The position numbers were made by a program, and so were the translations under genes. Of a stretch of DNA of 64,000 nucleotides, positions 9,136 through 19,356 are shown in pieces (the first letter of the stretch is position 1; each line of letters opens with the position of its first letter). The notes beneath the pieces are model-generated. The model made no database searches and was not told where the DNA came from. It was given only the letters and a program-made list of their open reading frames with translations. The stretch lies in the NCBI GenBank assembly GCA_016711125.1, contig JADJTQ010000002.1, positions 186,001-250,000 on the forward strand, written 5' to 3'. Source of the DNA: Saprospiraceae bacterium. Its GTDB lineage: Bacteria > Bacteroidota > Bacteroidia > Chitinophagales > Saprospiraceae.

Positions 9136-9795
9136 TTAATATCTTGGATTTTTTCGTTTTTTGAAATTCCGCTTAGGCGGGCCACCTTTACGTTTACGCA
9201 CGGTTGATAATCCATTGTTTGGGGCATTTTTAACTGAATTGCCCAGGAGGTCAAGATTGCTGCCGTCGGGAAGTTGAAGTTTATGGTCGGACATCATTGA
9301 GATATCGGTTACAATATTGTCATCACTTACGTAATGGTCTTTATTCCAATTTTTATAAGCCAATTTCATGTAAGATGCGATCGTATGGATGAACCCATCT
9401 TTGATTGGCCCGTCTTCCATTTCCATGGCCTTGGCGATCATAGTATTCACATTTTTACCATAATGACGATATTTCAAATCGGTCTGTGAATAAGGCAATG
9501 TACTTAAATCTTTCTTGAGAACATGAGGTTCTGGTTTTTGGCCCGAGGATGGCAAAACATCAATTTCATATTCAGCAATACGGAAGAAATGTTTCCACAA
9601 TTTATCGATATAATCCTCTTCTTGCCTGCCTTGAGGCACCATTTGATTCATCAAATCGACTATGAATTCAGCGGTTTGTTGTCTTTTCTCAGGATCTTCA
9701 ATAGTCTTTGCATGATCAATCATCTTTTGGATATGACGACCATATTCAGGTATGATAAGATTTGGTCTTTGTGAATTATATTCGAAAATTGGCAT
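9136..9795 (-). CDS. DUF4290 family protein
   Basis: A 219-residue soluble protein matching my memory of DUF4290, restricted to Bacteroidota and of unknown function. The N-terminus (FEYNSQRPNLIIPEYGRHIQ) and the helical PEKRQQTAEFIVDLMNQM are typical. The middle is predicted helical; the last 25 residues are basic and low in complexity (RKRKGGPPKRNFKKRKNPRY), which could contact nucleic acid, although this is inference. It lies 12 nt downstream of the DUF4270 lipoprotein gene and is followed by a clear terminator, so these two and probably the starch synthase-like gene form one operon. Confidence 0.85.
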   Translation of the reverse strand: MPIFEYNSQRPNLIIPEYGRHIQKMIDHAKTIEDPEKRQQTAEFIVDLMNQMVPQGRQEEDYIDKLWKHFFRIAEYEIDVLPSSGQKPEPHVLKKDLSTLPYSQTDLKYRHYGKNVNTMIAKAMEMEDGPIKDGFIHTIASYMKLAYKNWNKDHYVSDDNIVTDISMMSDHKLQLPDGSNLDLLGNSVKNAPNNGLSTVRKRKGGPPKRNFKKRKNPRY

Positions 9796-9807
9796 TATAT
9801 AAGGATA

Positions 9808-11148
9808 TTAATTGATATCTGAATGAGTGACTTTGAATTTGGCAGACAACGCATTGCTTGATTTTCCAAACAAGATCGATCGATTTGGTAGTGCTCCTTT
9901 AAAAAGGTTTGTAACTAAGATTTTATTGCTTGCCTCGCCATCTAAAATCTTCTGAAAATGGCGCGTTATATTAAAATGATAGGAGGCTACATCTGTATCT
10001 TCATCAATTCGAAGGTCTCCTCCAAAAAAAGTGGTCAATTGATTTCCACCAGCGAATAGAAGATCGATCACATCGGTGCGGGTTCCGTCATCTTTCAGCT
10101 CTTGAACTATCATCTGATCGATTGCTGGATAGAGCGTAGTATCCTGGGCAAATGGTACAAATAGATTTAACACCAGTTCGGCAAAATTGATGGTCGAATT
10201 TTCTATACTGGAAAGATCGTCAAAAGTAATCAGTAAATCAGGACCTTGCATTGATTGAATATAAACTATCGAATCATTATCACTACCACTAATGATTCTG
10301 GACTCAAGGTCGGTCCCCGTGATATCATGCGAGTAGGAGTTAAAAAGGGCACATCGCCCATCTATCACGGGCATTTGCAAAAGTCTTGATGTATCCCTAA
10401 TGGTGTAGTAAAGGTTTAGCCGGGTCAGGCCCGAAAACATTTCGAAAAATACAACTCCTTCAGATGTTGATGTCGGGCGGAGACTCAACCCTTTAAATTT
10501 TCGCTGAAAAATTTCTACTGAGGCAAAATCATCCGGGGTAAATTGAAGCAGATCATCTCCGATCCGGTCGAGCCTGACTCTCAAATGAGGTACATAGGCT
10601 ACCGTGTCAAGTCGCAATGCCTGCGGCTCCGGTATAAAGAGCGTATCTCTAAAATTGGGTACAATGCCTTCGATCTGGCCAATCGGGACAGGATTGACTT
10701 CAACTTGCGATGAGGAATAATAATTCCGATCTGTCGCTATATCGCTGGTCATCTCAAACACTTCGAAGCTGAAAGGTGCGTCGGCTAAGGCACCGTATCT
10801 CATCAATGTAGTATCATATTCTAAGGATAAAACCACTGAATCAAGGGTTGCGCCCGCAAGATCCGGCTCAGAAAATATCGCGACCTGAAAGTTCAGCGCC
10901 GCTGTTGAGATACCGAAGTAGGAGTCATCCATAAGACCTAAAAAATAGGATGGCACGAATGAAGAATCATTGTAAGTTAGAGTTGAATCTCCTAAAATAG
11001 ATTTGGTTGTAAAGGGTATCTCATCGTATTTTATGTTGATCGGATCCGGTCCATCCAGGATTGAGGTAAGGTCAGAAGCCTTATTGCAAGACCACATCAA
11101 AAATATCATGAGAGCCTTTAAGCTCAGATGAAAAAGCTTTTTCGCCAT
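9808..11148 (-). CDS. DUF4270 family lipoprotein
   Basis: A 446-residue predicted lipoprotein: the N-terminus has a basic start, a hydrophobic core and a lipobox-like FLMWSC, with Cys as the lipidation site. The mature part is beta-rich and matches DUF4270, a Bacteroidota outer-surface family of unknown function, for example in the segment IKYDEIPFTTKSILGDSTLTY and the later SSYFGIS-like repeat (DDSYFGISTAAL). No enzyme motif is visible. It lies 27 nt after the glycogen/starch synthase-like gene and 12 nt before DUF4290. The link between a starch synthase N-domain gene and DUF4270 recurs in this phylum in my recollection. Confidence 0.82.
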   Translation of the reverse strand: MAKKLFHLSLKALMIFLMWSCNKASDLTSILDGPDPINIKYDEIPFTTKSILGDSTLTYNDSSFVPSYFLGLMDDSYFGISTAALNFQVAIFSEPDLAGATLDSVVLSLEYDTTLMRYGALADAPFSFEVFEMTSDIATDRNYYSSSQVEVNPVPIGQIEGIVPNFRDTLFIPEPQALRLDTVAYVPHLRVRLDRIGDDLLQFTPDDFASVEIFQRKFKGLSLRPTSTSEGVVFFEMFSGLTRLNLYYTIRDTSRLLQMPVIDGRCALFNSYSHDITGTDLESRIISGSDNDSIVYIQSMQGPDLLITFDDLSSIENSTINFAELVLNLFVPFAQDTTLYPAIDQMIVQELKDDGTRTDVIDLLFAGGNQLTTFFGGDLRIDEDTDVASYHFNITRHFQKILDGEASNKILVTNLFKGALPNRSILFGKSSNALSAKFKVTHSDIN

Positions 11149-11175
11149 ACAAGAATTAACAATTATTATGGTTAT

Positions 11176-11991
11176 CTAGGAGGCCAATAATTCTTTATAA
11201 AAATCAAGGTAAGCAGGTAAGTAAGATTCGGCTTCCTGAAAATCTAAGATTGGTTTCTCTTTGTCACTTACCTCCTCCTTAACGAGATCAGAAAGATCTT
11301 TGCTGCCAACGATCAGCGCATCTGCAAATGTTATAGCGCCTTTATGCAAGGTAACACCGGTACCATTCTGGTAGGGCTTCAGATCGTCAGGCTCCAGATT
11401 ATTGATTGAGGCCTTTTCGGCAAAACGTTCCACTAGCGCCTCAGCACCTTCATGTTCGTAAACTGAATAGATCACTTTGGCTTGCTTAAAAATGGGTTCA
11501 TTGGCATAGGCCTTGCGAAGATAGAATGGAACCAAACTGGTCATCCAGCCATGACAATGAATCAGGTCAGGTGCCCAACCGAATTTTTTTACTGTTTCTA
11601 AAACACCTTTGCAGAAAAAAATCATGCGATCGGTGTTATCGTCAAAATGTTTGCCTTTATCGTCGGTGAAGATTTGTTTTCTCTTAAAAAATTCCTCGTT
11701 GTCTAAAAAATATACCTGCATTCTAGTGCCGGGTAGCGATGCTACTTTAATGATCAGTGGATAATCATCTTCATCAACAATAATATTCATACCCGACAAT
11801 CGCACTACTTCATGCAGCCGGTGCCTTCGTTCATTGATGGTTCCGAAACGCGGCATCAACACTCGAATTTCCATGCCGTGTTCCTGAATATATTGAGGTA
11901 GCTTTCTCGCTATGCTAGCAACTGTCGAAACCGCTGTATAGGGTTCCATTTCCTGCGTTACGATTAGCACGCGCTTTTTACTCATTGCCAT
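11176..11991 (-). CDS. Glycogen/starch synthase-like protein, GT5 N-terminal domain only
   Basis: A 271-residue protein that matches only the N-terminal (acceptor) half of glycogen/starch synthases. It has the opening KRVLIVTQEMEPYTA, the glycine-free variant of the usual K-x-G-G-L loop, MPRFGTINERRHRLHEVVRL, and DLIHCHGWMTSLVPFYLR. The nucleotide-sugar-binding C-terminal GT-B domain is absent and the ORF ends cleanly, so ADP-glucose transfer is doubtful. Similar short proteins are common in Bacteroidota, so this is probably a family trait and not a truncation here. A second ATG two codons in (11985) is an equally good start. A lone -7-like box TATCTTTG lies upstream at 12034-12041. Confidence 0.82.
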   Translation of the reverse strand: MAMSKKRVLIVTQEMEPYTAVSTVASIARKLPQYIQEHGMEIRVLMPRFGTINERRHRLHEVVRLSGMNIIVDEDDYPLIIKVASLPGTRMQVYFLDNEEFFKRKQIFTDDKGKHFDDNTDRMIFFCKGVLETVKKFGWAPDLIHCHGWMTSLVPFYLRKAYANEPIFKQAKVIYSVYEHEGAEALVERFAEKASINNLEPDDLKPYQNGTGVTLHKGAITFADALIVGSKDLSDLVKEEVSDKEKPILDFQEAESYLPAYLDFYKELLAS

Positions 11992-12417
11992 AAAGTTTAT
12001 AACTCAAAGGTGTTCAGTACTTTAAAAGGATCGCAAAGATACTAAAAATTAGGGTTATACCATCATATTGCATATCTCCATGAAGTTAAGGTATCCTTAA
12101 ACCCGGAATCTGAATAAAAAATGCATATTCCGGCCAAGATCTGACGAAATCATTGAGAATCAATCATTTGTCAGAGTTAAACCCTAAAATTGAAAACCAC
12201 CACTTCGATTTTCATATACTTACTCTAAAGGTATGATTTTCAATCGTCACATTAACTATTAAAAATGCACATGTGTAATGCAGTTTAAACGCGAAAAATT
12301 TACTAGAAATGAAGATTTCGCTTAAGCGCTGGCAAAATCAATGATTGGTACCACACAGCTCGATGAATCATCCGATTATGAAATAGTAGTGTATTTTCTG
12401 GTAGTTGCTATGGCAGG
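11992..12417. other. Intergenic spacer holding one copy of a 79-nt repeat
   Basis: This 426-nt noncoding stretch lies between the 5' end of the starch synthase-like gene and the 3' end of the DUF819 gene. It contains a -7-like box on the minus strand at 12034-12041 and repeat copy A at 12176-12254. I see no tRNA, riboswitch or convincing small ORF in the remainder. Confidence 0.55.
12176..12254 (+). repeat. Intergenic repeat, copy A
   Basis: A 79-nt stretch that aligns without gaps to the minus strand of 29459-29537 at 64 of 79 positions. It begins GTTAAACCCT and contains the core TTGAAAACCACCACTTCG followed by ATTTTCA, so the outer parts of the core can pair (TTGAAAA with TTTTCA). Weaker similarity extends about 25 nt further right. 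Identity in noncoding DNA at this level suggests a mobile or conserved structured element. The family was not recognised. Confidence 0.7.
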
Positions 12418-13673
12418 CTAAACAGATAAAGCAATGTATTGCATGAGCCAGGCACAAATGATCGCACCGTAAGTGCCTAAAGCATAACCCAATACGGCCA
12501 TCAGGACACCTACAGGTGCAAGTGATGGATTAAATGCCGACGCCACTACAGGCGCCGATGCTGCACCACCCACATTGGCCTGGCTGCCGACGGCCACAAA
12601 AAGAATGGTGCCCGGATCAACTTACCCACAATAATCATGATGCTCACGTGAATCATCATCCAGGTAATGCCAATTGCAAATAATCCCATGTTTTGAAGAA
12701 TCTCCGAGATATTCATCTTCATCCCAATCGTTGCTACCAGAAAGTAGATGAAGATTGATCCCCACTTGGAAGCACCGACTCCTTCCAGTGATTTAGCCCG
12801 GGTAAACGAAAGTGCAAGTCCAAGAGTCGTGGCGATAACAATAATCCAGAAGAAGGATGACGTTAATGAATCTAAGCGCCAGGCTTTTAACAATTCCTCA
12901 TGTTCAGTTAATATCGGAGTGATTACATCTGCCCCCCAATGTGCCAGAGCAGTGCCCCCGAAGGCAACCGCCAATAGGATAAAGAGATCAGTGGTTGTTG
13001 GATTTCGTTCGACACTAGCCCGGTAATTTTCGACTCGATTCTGGAGATCAGTAATAGCTGAGGTATCTGACTTTAGCCATTTGTCGATAGTGGGGGCAAT
13101 ATTGGCGCCATAAAGTAGAAATCCCATCCAGATATTGGCCACAACCACATCAACAACCACCATGGTGCCAAATAGCTGATCTCCTACATGAAAGATTTCC
13201 TTCATGGCTGTTTGATTCGCGCCTCCTCCAATCCAGCTGCCAGCCACAGTGCTCAGACCACGCCACAGTTCATCAGCATTGGCGGAGATGATGTTTGGAG
13301 CAAACTGCAAGATTAAAAACAAAGCAATCGGGCCTCCGAGAATGATGCCTAGAGTTGCCGCAAAAAACATAATGAGCGCCTTAGGACCAAGATTGAGAAT
13401 GCCCTGCAAATCAATACTTAAACACAATAAAATGAGACAAGCAGGCAGCAAATAGCGCGAAGCTACAGTATATAATGCGGATGCATCGCCTGAGATCAGG
13501 CCTAACGGCCAGTTAAGTAATGCCGGTACAAAGTAACAGAGCAACAGCGCAGGCACATACCTGTAGAACTTTTGCCAACCTTTACCCGGATGATGTGAAG
13601 TGTAAAAAATTAAAGCCAGTACGATCATCAGGATCCCCGTCACGATCGCATCATTGCTGAAATAAGGTTGCAT
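12418..13673 (-). CDS. DUF819 family membrane protein, one-base frameshift
   Basis: A predicted inner-membrane permease of the DUF819 family (YjcL-like), probably of 418 residues with ten to twelve helices; substrate unknown. The first frame covers most helices, including AGSWIGGGANQTAMKEIF, a glycine-rich family motif. Near the C-terminus it turns to nonsense after RAPFF. Adding one base to the T5 run on the coding strand (plus-strand A run at 12598-12602) restores FVAVGSQANVGGAASAPVVA and a last helix ending at TAG 12418. That glycine- and alanine-rich motif is repeated in the two halves of DUF819 proteins, which supports the correction. The gene is followed by a spacer with repeat copy A. 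Confidence 0.88.
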
Positions 13674-13712
13674 GCATTAAAACTTTGGCAAGCAAAAGGT
13701 ACGGCTTACGAC

Positions 13713-15860
13713 TTATTCTACCAATTCCATATCCACTTCCAGATCATTTATGTTGACTGAGGTGACCCGTACTTGTATCTGGTCGCCGATCTTAATTGAT
13801 CTACCACTTCTTTTGGCAAGGGCTTTCATACGGTTATCGGCAACGATGAAGGGTTCGTGCAAATCAGCAAATTGTACTAAGCCGTCTACGCCACTTTCTT
13901 TGAGACTCACGAAAAACCCTCGGTCAATCATGCCACCGACAATGCCTGTGAACGTCTCGCCAATGTGTCCGGAGATAAATTCGACTTGCTTAAATTTGAT
14001 AGACTCACGCTCCGCTTCCTGCGCTCTTTTCTCCTGGTTGCTAATGTGTTTACATTGTGCTTCCAGCTCTTCCTTGGAAGTACGAAAATCTCCCTCAAGA
14101 TTTTTTTCAAGCAGGCGATGCACCAAAACATCGGCATAGCGTCTGATCGGTGAAGTAAAGTGGGTGTAATGCTGAAATCCCAACCCAAAATGGCCAATAT
14201 TATAACTACTGTACACCGCTTTGGCCATAGTCCGGACAGCGAAAGGCTCCGCAAAAGCCAGTACTTCATCGGTTTTGGCAGCCTCCGACAGTCGATTAAA
14301 TGATTTACGAATTTGATCAGGGGATTGAATATCAAAATTGAAACCTAGCTCCTTCAGAAAGATACTGTACTCCGAGAGTTTCTCCTCATCGGGTTGATCG
14401 TGTATCCGGTACACAAAAGGAATCTCTTTCTCAGTCTTTTTAGCCATAAAGGTTGCAACTTCTCTGTTTGCCAAGAGCATAAGGTCTTCTACAAGCAGAT
14501 GGGTCGCTTTACGCTCTTTTTTGTGGATCGCCACCGGATGATTGTTCTCATCCAATTCAAATTGTAGTTCCGGTGTCTCGAAGGCTATGGATCCCTCTTT
14601 ATACCTTTTCTTGCGTAGAAATGAAGCGACGCTATCCAAGGTCTTTAGCATTTCGTAATGTTCGCCCTCTTTGTTATCTAGAGTGGCCTGGGCATCTTCA
14701 TAACTAAATCTCTGAATACTATGGATGATCGTTTTACCAAACCATCTTGTTACTATCTTATTTCTGGAATCAAATTCAAAAACGGCTGAAAAGGTCAGGG
14801 AGTCCTCGTTAGGACGCAGCGAACAGAGTTCATTGGATAATACTTCTGGTAACATGGGCGCCACCCGGTCTACCAGGTAAACGGAAGTGGACCTCCTCAA
14901 AGCCTCACGGTCTAGTGCAGTACCCGGTCTGACATAGTGGGTGACGTCGGCAATATGGATACCCACTTCTTTATGGCCGTTGTCAAGCTCGCGGTATGAC
15001 AATGCATCGTCAAAATCTCTGGCTGTAATGGGATCAATGGTAATCGTAGGAACTGCTCTGAAATCTCGTCGTCTACTAATTTCATCATCGGTAATATTTA
15101 ACCCCAGTCTTTCTGCCTCCAGATTTACGATATTGCTGAATAAGGTATCAAAACCATGGTTGATGAGTATCGAATCCATCATAACACCGTGGGTATCAGT
15201 GGCGTCCAGCACCTTGATTATGTTACCGGTGGGGTTTTTTCCAGGTCGATCAGGCCACTCACTAACTCTAACCAGCACTTTATCGCCATCCTGTGCTATT
15301 CCCAGATCTTTTTGATGAATGAAGATGTCAAAATCCACCATCCGATTATCTGGCACAACAAATGCAATATTTTTACTTTGTTGCAAATTGCCAATGAACT
15401 GCTCAGTGGATCTCTTGAGTACTTTGATTACCTCCCCTTCTATTTTCTTACCATAGCGCCGGGTGATTTGTACTCTGACCTGGTCTCCATCGAGAGCATG
15501 CATGAGTTTTTTTGCCGGAACATAAATGTCCTGACCTTCTTTACCTGACATCACGATATAGGCAGCTCCACTGCGTGTTTGATCAACATAGCCATCAAAG
15601 GCTTCGGCCGGGCCAGAAATATCAGGAGCAAATTCTTTAGAAAGTTTGAATTTATCATCCTTGATCAGTACGATTTTGCCGGAGTGGTGCAATTTACTCA
15701 AAGCATCATCGACCGCTGTCTTGCTATTTTTGATTTGTAGCTTTTTTATGATCTGTTTGGCATTGTACCTTTTTGAAGGTTGCCTTACAAAGAGTTTTAG
15801 TGTTTCGTTTTCGAGCTTTCGAGCAGGGAGTTTTAGTCCTTTAATTGAGCGTTTGGCCAT
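13713..15860 (-). CDS. rnr: Ribonuclease R
   Basis: A 3'-5' exoribonuclease that degrades structured RNA and helps in RNA quality control. The 715-residue protein has a basic N-terminal winged-helix (RYNAKQIIKKLQI), two cold-shock/OB domains, then the RNB catalytic domain with DPITARDFDDALSYRE, whose aspartates bind the two metals, and HFTSPIRRYADVLVHR near the end of the domain. The C-terminal S1 domain (GETFTGIVGGMIDRGFFVSL) binds RNA. Length and domain order are normal. The start ATG at 15860 begins MAKRSIKGLKL. It lies 61 nt after the hypothetical gene at 15922-16425 on the same strand. Confidence 0.95.
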   Translation of the reverse strand: MAKRSIKGLKLPARKLENETLKLFVRQPSKRYNAKQIIKKLQIKNSKTAVDDALSKLHHSGKIVLIKDDKFKLSKEFAPDISGPAEAFDGYVDQTRSGAAYIVMSGKEGQDIYVPAKKLMHALDGDQVRVQITRRYGKKIEGEVIKVLKRSTEQFIGNLQQSKNIAFVVPDNRMVDFDIFIHQKDLGIAQDGDKVLVRVSEWPDRPGKNPTGNIIKVLDATDTHGVMMDSILINHGFDTLFSNIVNLEAERLGLNITDDEISRRRDFRAVPTITIDPITARDFDDALSYRELDNGHKEVGIHIADVTHYVRPGTALDREALRRSTSVYLVDRVAPMLPEVLSNELCSLRPNEDSLTFSAVFEFDSRNKIVTRWFGKTIIHSIQRFSYEDAQATLDNKEGEHYEMLKTLDSVASFLRKKRYKEGSIAFETPELQFELDENNHPVAIHKKERKATHLLVEDLMLLANREVATFMAKKTEKEIPFVYRIHDQPDEEKLSEYSIFLKELGFNFDIQSPDQIRKSFNRLSEAAKTDEVLAFAEPFAVRTMAKAVYSSYNIGHFGLGFQHYTHFTSPIRRYADVLVHRLLEKNLEGDFRTSKEELEAQCKHISNQEKRAQEAERESIKFKQVEFISGHIGETFTGIVGGMIDRGFFVSLKESGVDGLVQFADLHEPFIVADNRMKALAKRSGRSIKIGDQIQVRVTSVNINDLEVDMELVE

Positions 15861-15921
15861 AGTATCAAGTCAAATGGTTGGGTTATTTAAAATCTGTGAA
15901 GTCTGATTTTACAAGGATTGT

Positions 15922-16425
15922 CTAGTTTTCGCTGATCATTTGGAAGATATCTCCGGTTTCGGCGATCTCCAGTTGATAGGTGTGACTTTGATTAGCGTTG
16001 TATTGTCTTTCATCTAAGGGTCCTATTCCCTCGGCTACGAGGATGAGTGAATCATCATCGATTGTAGCAATTCTCTTTAATAAGGTTGTTCCATCTGATT
16101 TAGTTCCACCAATGACTCTACTCTCTATCAGTTGACCGTTGTTTCGATAAGTTGCCAGAATGTATTCGTAAGACATCAGCGATGCTTTCCAAAAGATGAT
16201 AGCCTTGTATTGGTCAGTGCCCGGCATGCGAAAACATGCAGCGTACTCGGTAAAACCATCATCCTCTTCACCCTCAGGTTGCAAAAATTTAGTAATTAAG
16301 GCCTGCGGAATAGGTTTGTTTTCCCGTAGGAATACGTGGTGTATCTCTGATGTCAGCGTAATTGGAAGCTCCATTGGTGGGAAAAATTCCAACAAATCAC
16401 CCAGAGATATTGGTTTATTTGTCAT
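15922..16425 (-). CDS. Hypothetical protein
   Basis: A 167-residue acidic soluble protein that I do not recognise. It has no signal peptide, membrane helix, cysteine motif or repeated unit. The predicted pattern is mostly beta strands, with segments such as YKAIIFWKASLMSYEYILATY and DDSLILVAEGIGPLDE. Codon use and base composition resemble its neighbours, so it is probably a real gene of the backbone. A -7-like box TACCTTTG on the minus strand (16457-16464) lies 32 nt upstream. It is 61 nt before rnr, so co-transcription is possible, and it is divergent from sdhC. Confidence 0.65.
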   Translation of the reverse strand: MTNKPISLGDLLEFFPPMELPITLTSEIHHVFLRENKPIPQALITKFLQPEGEEDDGFTEYAACFRMPGTDQYKAIIFWKASLMSYEYILATYRNNGQLIESRVIGGTKSDGTTLLKRIATIDDDSLILVAEGIGPLDERQYNANQSHTYQLEIAETGDIFQMISEN

Positions 16426-16573
16426 ATTTATATGTGGTCATCCACAATTTACGGCTCAAAGGTAAAAACAAAGATTAAAGGGCTATCTTTCCCCATGAAG
16501 TAACTCTTTTGTACAGAGTTAAATTTTAGAATTATTCTAAATAATATTGATGGCTCGGTCTGAGCAATTCCGA

Positions 16574-16605
16574 TTTGTTTAGACAGAGGATATGAGATAG
16601 TTTTG
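16574..16605 (+). promoter_or_regulatory. Bacteroidota-type promoter for sdhCAB
   Basis: TTTG at 16574-16577, a 20-nt spacer and TAGTTTTG at 16598-16605 match both promoter boxes exactly; the spacer is one nt longer than the usual 19. The start would be near 16611, giving a leader of about 21 nt before the sdhC ATG at 16632. It argues against the upstream TTG at 16614 as start. Confidence 0.7.
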
Positions 16606-16631
16606 TCTTCGCCTTGATAAAAGTAGGACCT

Positions 16632-17312
16632 ATGAACTGGTTTATTGCATTCTTGAAATCCAGCCTTGGAAAAAAACTAATCATGAGTTTGACCGGGTTG
16701 TTTTTGATGATCTTCCTGGTTGTGCATTTGAGTGGAAATTTTCAACTCCTTCTTCAGGACGAAGGGAAGAACTTTAATTTATACACTAAATTTATGACCA
16801 CCAACCCGGTCATCAAAGCCGTGTCCTACCTGCTCTATATTTTTATCTTTTTGCACACGATACAAGGAATGGTATTGTGGCGTCAGAACCGGGCTGCGCG
16901 CAAAAACCGGTATGCAGTGCCGGTTACCAAAACCTCCTCATTCGCTTCGCGCAATATGGCTTACCTCGGCATGATCATTTTCATTTTTCTGGTTATTCAC
17001 CTATGGCAGTTTTGGTTTCAAATGAAAATCGGTGGCATCGGCATGATAACCTACGATAGCCATGAGCCCGTCAACAATCTTTATGAAGTGGTAGCCTACG
17101 CCTTTGGCCAATGGTGGTATGTGCTTTTCTACGTGATCTGTATGATTTTTCTGGGATATCACCTGATGCATGGATTTCAAAGTGCATTTCAATCGTTGGG
17201 CATCAATCATAAGAAATATTCGCCCTTGATTAAAGGTATTGGTATGATATATAGTGTTGTGGTACCCCTTGGTTTTGCTGCCATTCCTATAATTGTTTAT
17301 TTATTGCGATAA
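16632..17312 (+). CDS. sdhC: Succinate dehydrogenase/fumarate reductase cytochrome b subunit
   Basis: The membrane anchor of complex II, which passes electrons between succinate and menaquinone. From ATG 16632 it has 226 residues with five hydrophobic helices and several helix histidines (FLVVHLSGN, FLHTIQG, LVIHLWQF, GYHLMHGF) that can ligate two haems. This is the single-subunit, di-haem B-type anchor seen in Wolinella and Bacteroidota, so no separate sdhD is expected. A longer ORF begins at TTG 16614, but the ATG fits the promoter better. The gene leads an sdhC-sdhA-sdhB operon, with 11 nt before sdhA. Confidence 0.93.
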   Translation: MNWFIAFLKSSLGKKLIMSLTGLFLMIFLVVHLSGNFQLLLQDEGKNFNLYTKFMTTNPVIKAVSYLLYIFIFLHTIQGMVLWRQNRAARKNRYAVPVTKTSSFASRNMAYLGMIIFIFLVIHLWQFWFQMKIGGIGMITYDSHEPVNNLYEVVAYAFGQWWYVLFYVICMIFLGYHLMHGFQSAFQSLGINHKKYSPLIKGIGMIYSVVVPLGFAAIPIIVYLLR

Positions 17313-17323
17313 GAAACAACGTT

Positions 17324-19320
17324 ATGATTTTAGACGGAAAAGTTCCTTCGGGAGAATTGTCTGAAAAGTGGACTGATTATAAATCTACCATGCCTCTGGT
17401 TGCCCCAAATAATAAGAGACGCCTGGAGATCATCGTCGTTGGTACCGGGTTGGCTGGCGCAGCAACCGCTGCCAGTTTGGGTGAGCTGGGGTACAAGGTC
17501 AAGTGTTTCACTTTTCACGATAGTCCACGCAGAGCTCACAGCATTGCAGCTCAGGGAGGCATTAACGCGGCAAAAAATTATATGAATGACGGCGACAGCG
17601 TGTTCCGTCTATTTTACGATACCATCAAGGGGGGCGATTATCGATCTCGAGAAGCTAATGTACACCGACTGGCAGAGGTAAGTGGAGATATTATCGATCA
17701 GTGTGTAGCTCAGGAGTGCCCTTTGCCAGAGAATATGGCGGACTGCTTGAAAACAGGTCTTTTGGTGGGGTGCAGGTGTCTCGTACATTTTATGCCAGAG
17801 GGCAGACGGGTCAGCAATTATTGATCGGTGCTTACCAGGCATTGTCACGACAGATTGCTTTGGGATCGGTGGTGATGTACAATAGGCATGAAATGCTTGA
17901 CCTGGTGATGATCGATGGTAAAGCCCGAGGCATCATTGTAAGGAACCTGCTTACCGGCAAACTTGAACGCTTTGCCGCTCATTGTGTGATCTTGGCGACT
18001 GGAGGATACGGCAACGTATTCTATCTTTCCACCAATGCAATGGGCTGTAATGTGACGGCTGCTTGGAGAGCAGTAAAAAGAGGAGCTTTGATGGCCAATC
18101 CCTGCTATACCCAGATTCACCCTACATGTATACCTGTGTCGGGTGAATATCAGTCTAAACTTACCCTCATGTCTGAATCCCTGAGAAATGATGGCAGGGT
18201 GTGGGTGCCCAAAGACAAGAAAGATGTAGAAGCTATCCGGTCAGGGAATTTGGCAGCACAAGATCTGCCTGAAGATCGGAGAGATTATTATCTCGAAAGA
18301 CGGTATCCGGCATTTGGCAATTTAGTGCCGCGAGATGTAGCATCAAGAGCTGCAAAAGTAGTTTGCGATGATGGACTGGGGGTGAACAAATCTGGACTGG
18401 CAGTCTTTTTGGATTTTGCAGAAGCCATCCAGCGATATGGCAAATCGGAAGCACATGCCAAAGGCATTGAAAATGCCAATCCGGCAGCCATCATCAAGCT
18501 GGGAGAAAAGGTAATCGAGACCAAATACGGTAATCTTTTTGAAATGTATGAAAAGATCACCGGCGAAAATCCGTATAAAACGCCCATGATGATTTATCCG
18601 GCGGTACATTATACCATGGGTGGCCTTTGGGTAGATTACAATCTGGAGACCAACATTCCAGGACTTTTTGCTCTCGGAGAATGCAATTTTTCTGACCATG
18701 GAGCTAATCGTTTGGGCGCCTCGGCATTAATGCAGGGATTGGCAGATGGATATTTTGTGATACCCTACACCGTTGGCACTTATTTGGCTGCTGACATTCG
18801 TACTCCGTCCATTAGCACAAACCATGATGCTTTTGCAAAAGTAGAGCAAGAAGTCAATGACCGACTTAATAAATTGCTGAGTGTCAAGGGATCTCAGACA
18901 GTTGAGCAGTTTCATCGACGCTTGGGGATGATCATGTGGGATCATTGTGGAATGTCTCGTACGGCGGAAGGTCTTAGCAAAGCCAAAACCATGATACAGG
19001 AACTACGGTCGGAATATTGGAATGACGTCATTGTGCCAGGTGAACAAAATGAATTTAATCCAGAGCTGGAGAAGGCAATGCGGGTAGCCGATTTCATGGA
19101 GATGGGTGAGATGATGGTCGAAGATGCCTTGCATCGCAATGAATCTTGCGGTGGCCATTTTAGGGAAGAATATCAGACTCCTGAGGGAGAGGCACTGCGT
19201 AATGATGCAGACTTTACCTATGTCGCAGCCTGGGAATGGCGTGATGATCAGGATTCGGTCTTGCACCAGGAACCCCTGAAATTTGAAAAAGTAGAGCTTA
19301 AGACCAGAAGTTATAAATAG
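17324..19320 (+). CDS. sdhA: Succinate dehydrogenase/fumarate reductase flavoprotein subunit, one-base frameshift
   Basis: The FAD subunit that oxidises succinate or reduces fumarate at the inner face of the membrane. It shows the dinucleotide fold VVGTGLAGAATAASL, the HSIAAQGGINAAKN segment whose His carries covalent FAD, LATGGYGNVFYLSTNA, and the late GLFALGECNFSDHGANRLGA. The two halves are in different frames. The first is lost after DQCVAQ; the second continues GVPFAREYGGLLENRSFGG. Adding one G at 17713-17714 joins them into 665 residues, the normal length. The break lies in a strongly conserved active-site segment, so a natural null allele is unlikely. It sits between sdhC and sdhB in one operon. 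Confidence 0.93.
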
Positions 19321-19356
19321 TAGCAATCCTTTTAATAACAAGAAGCGCCAGCTGAT

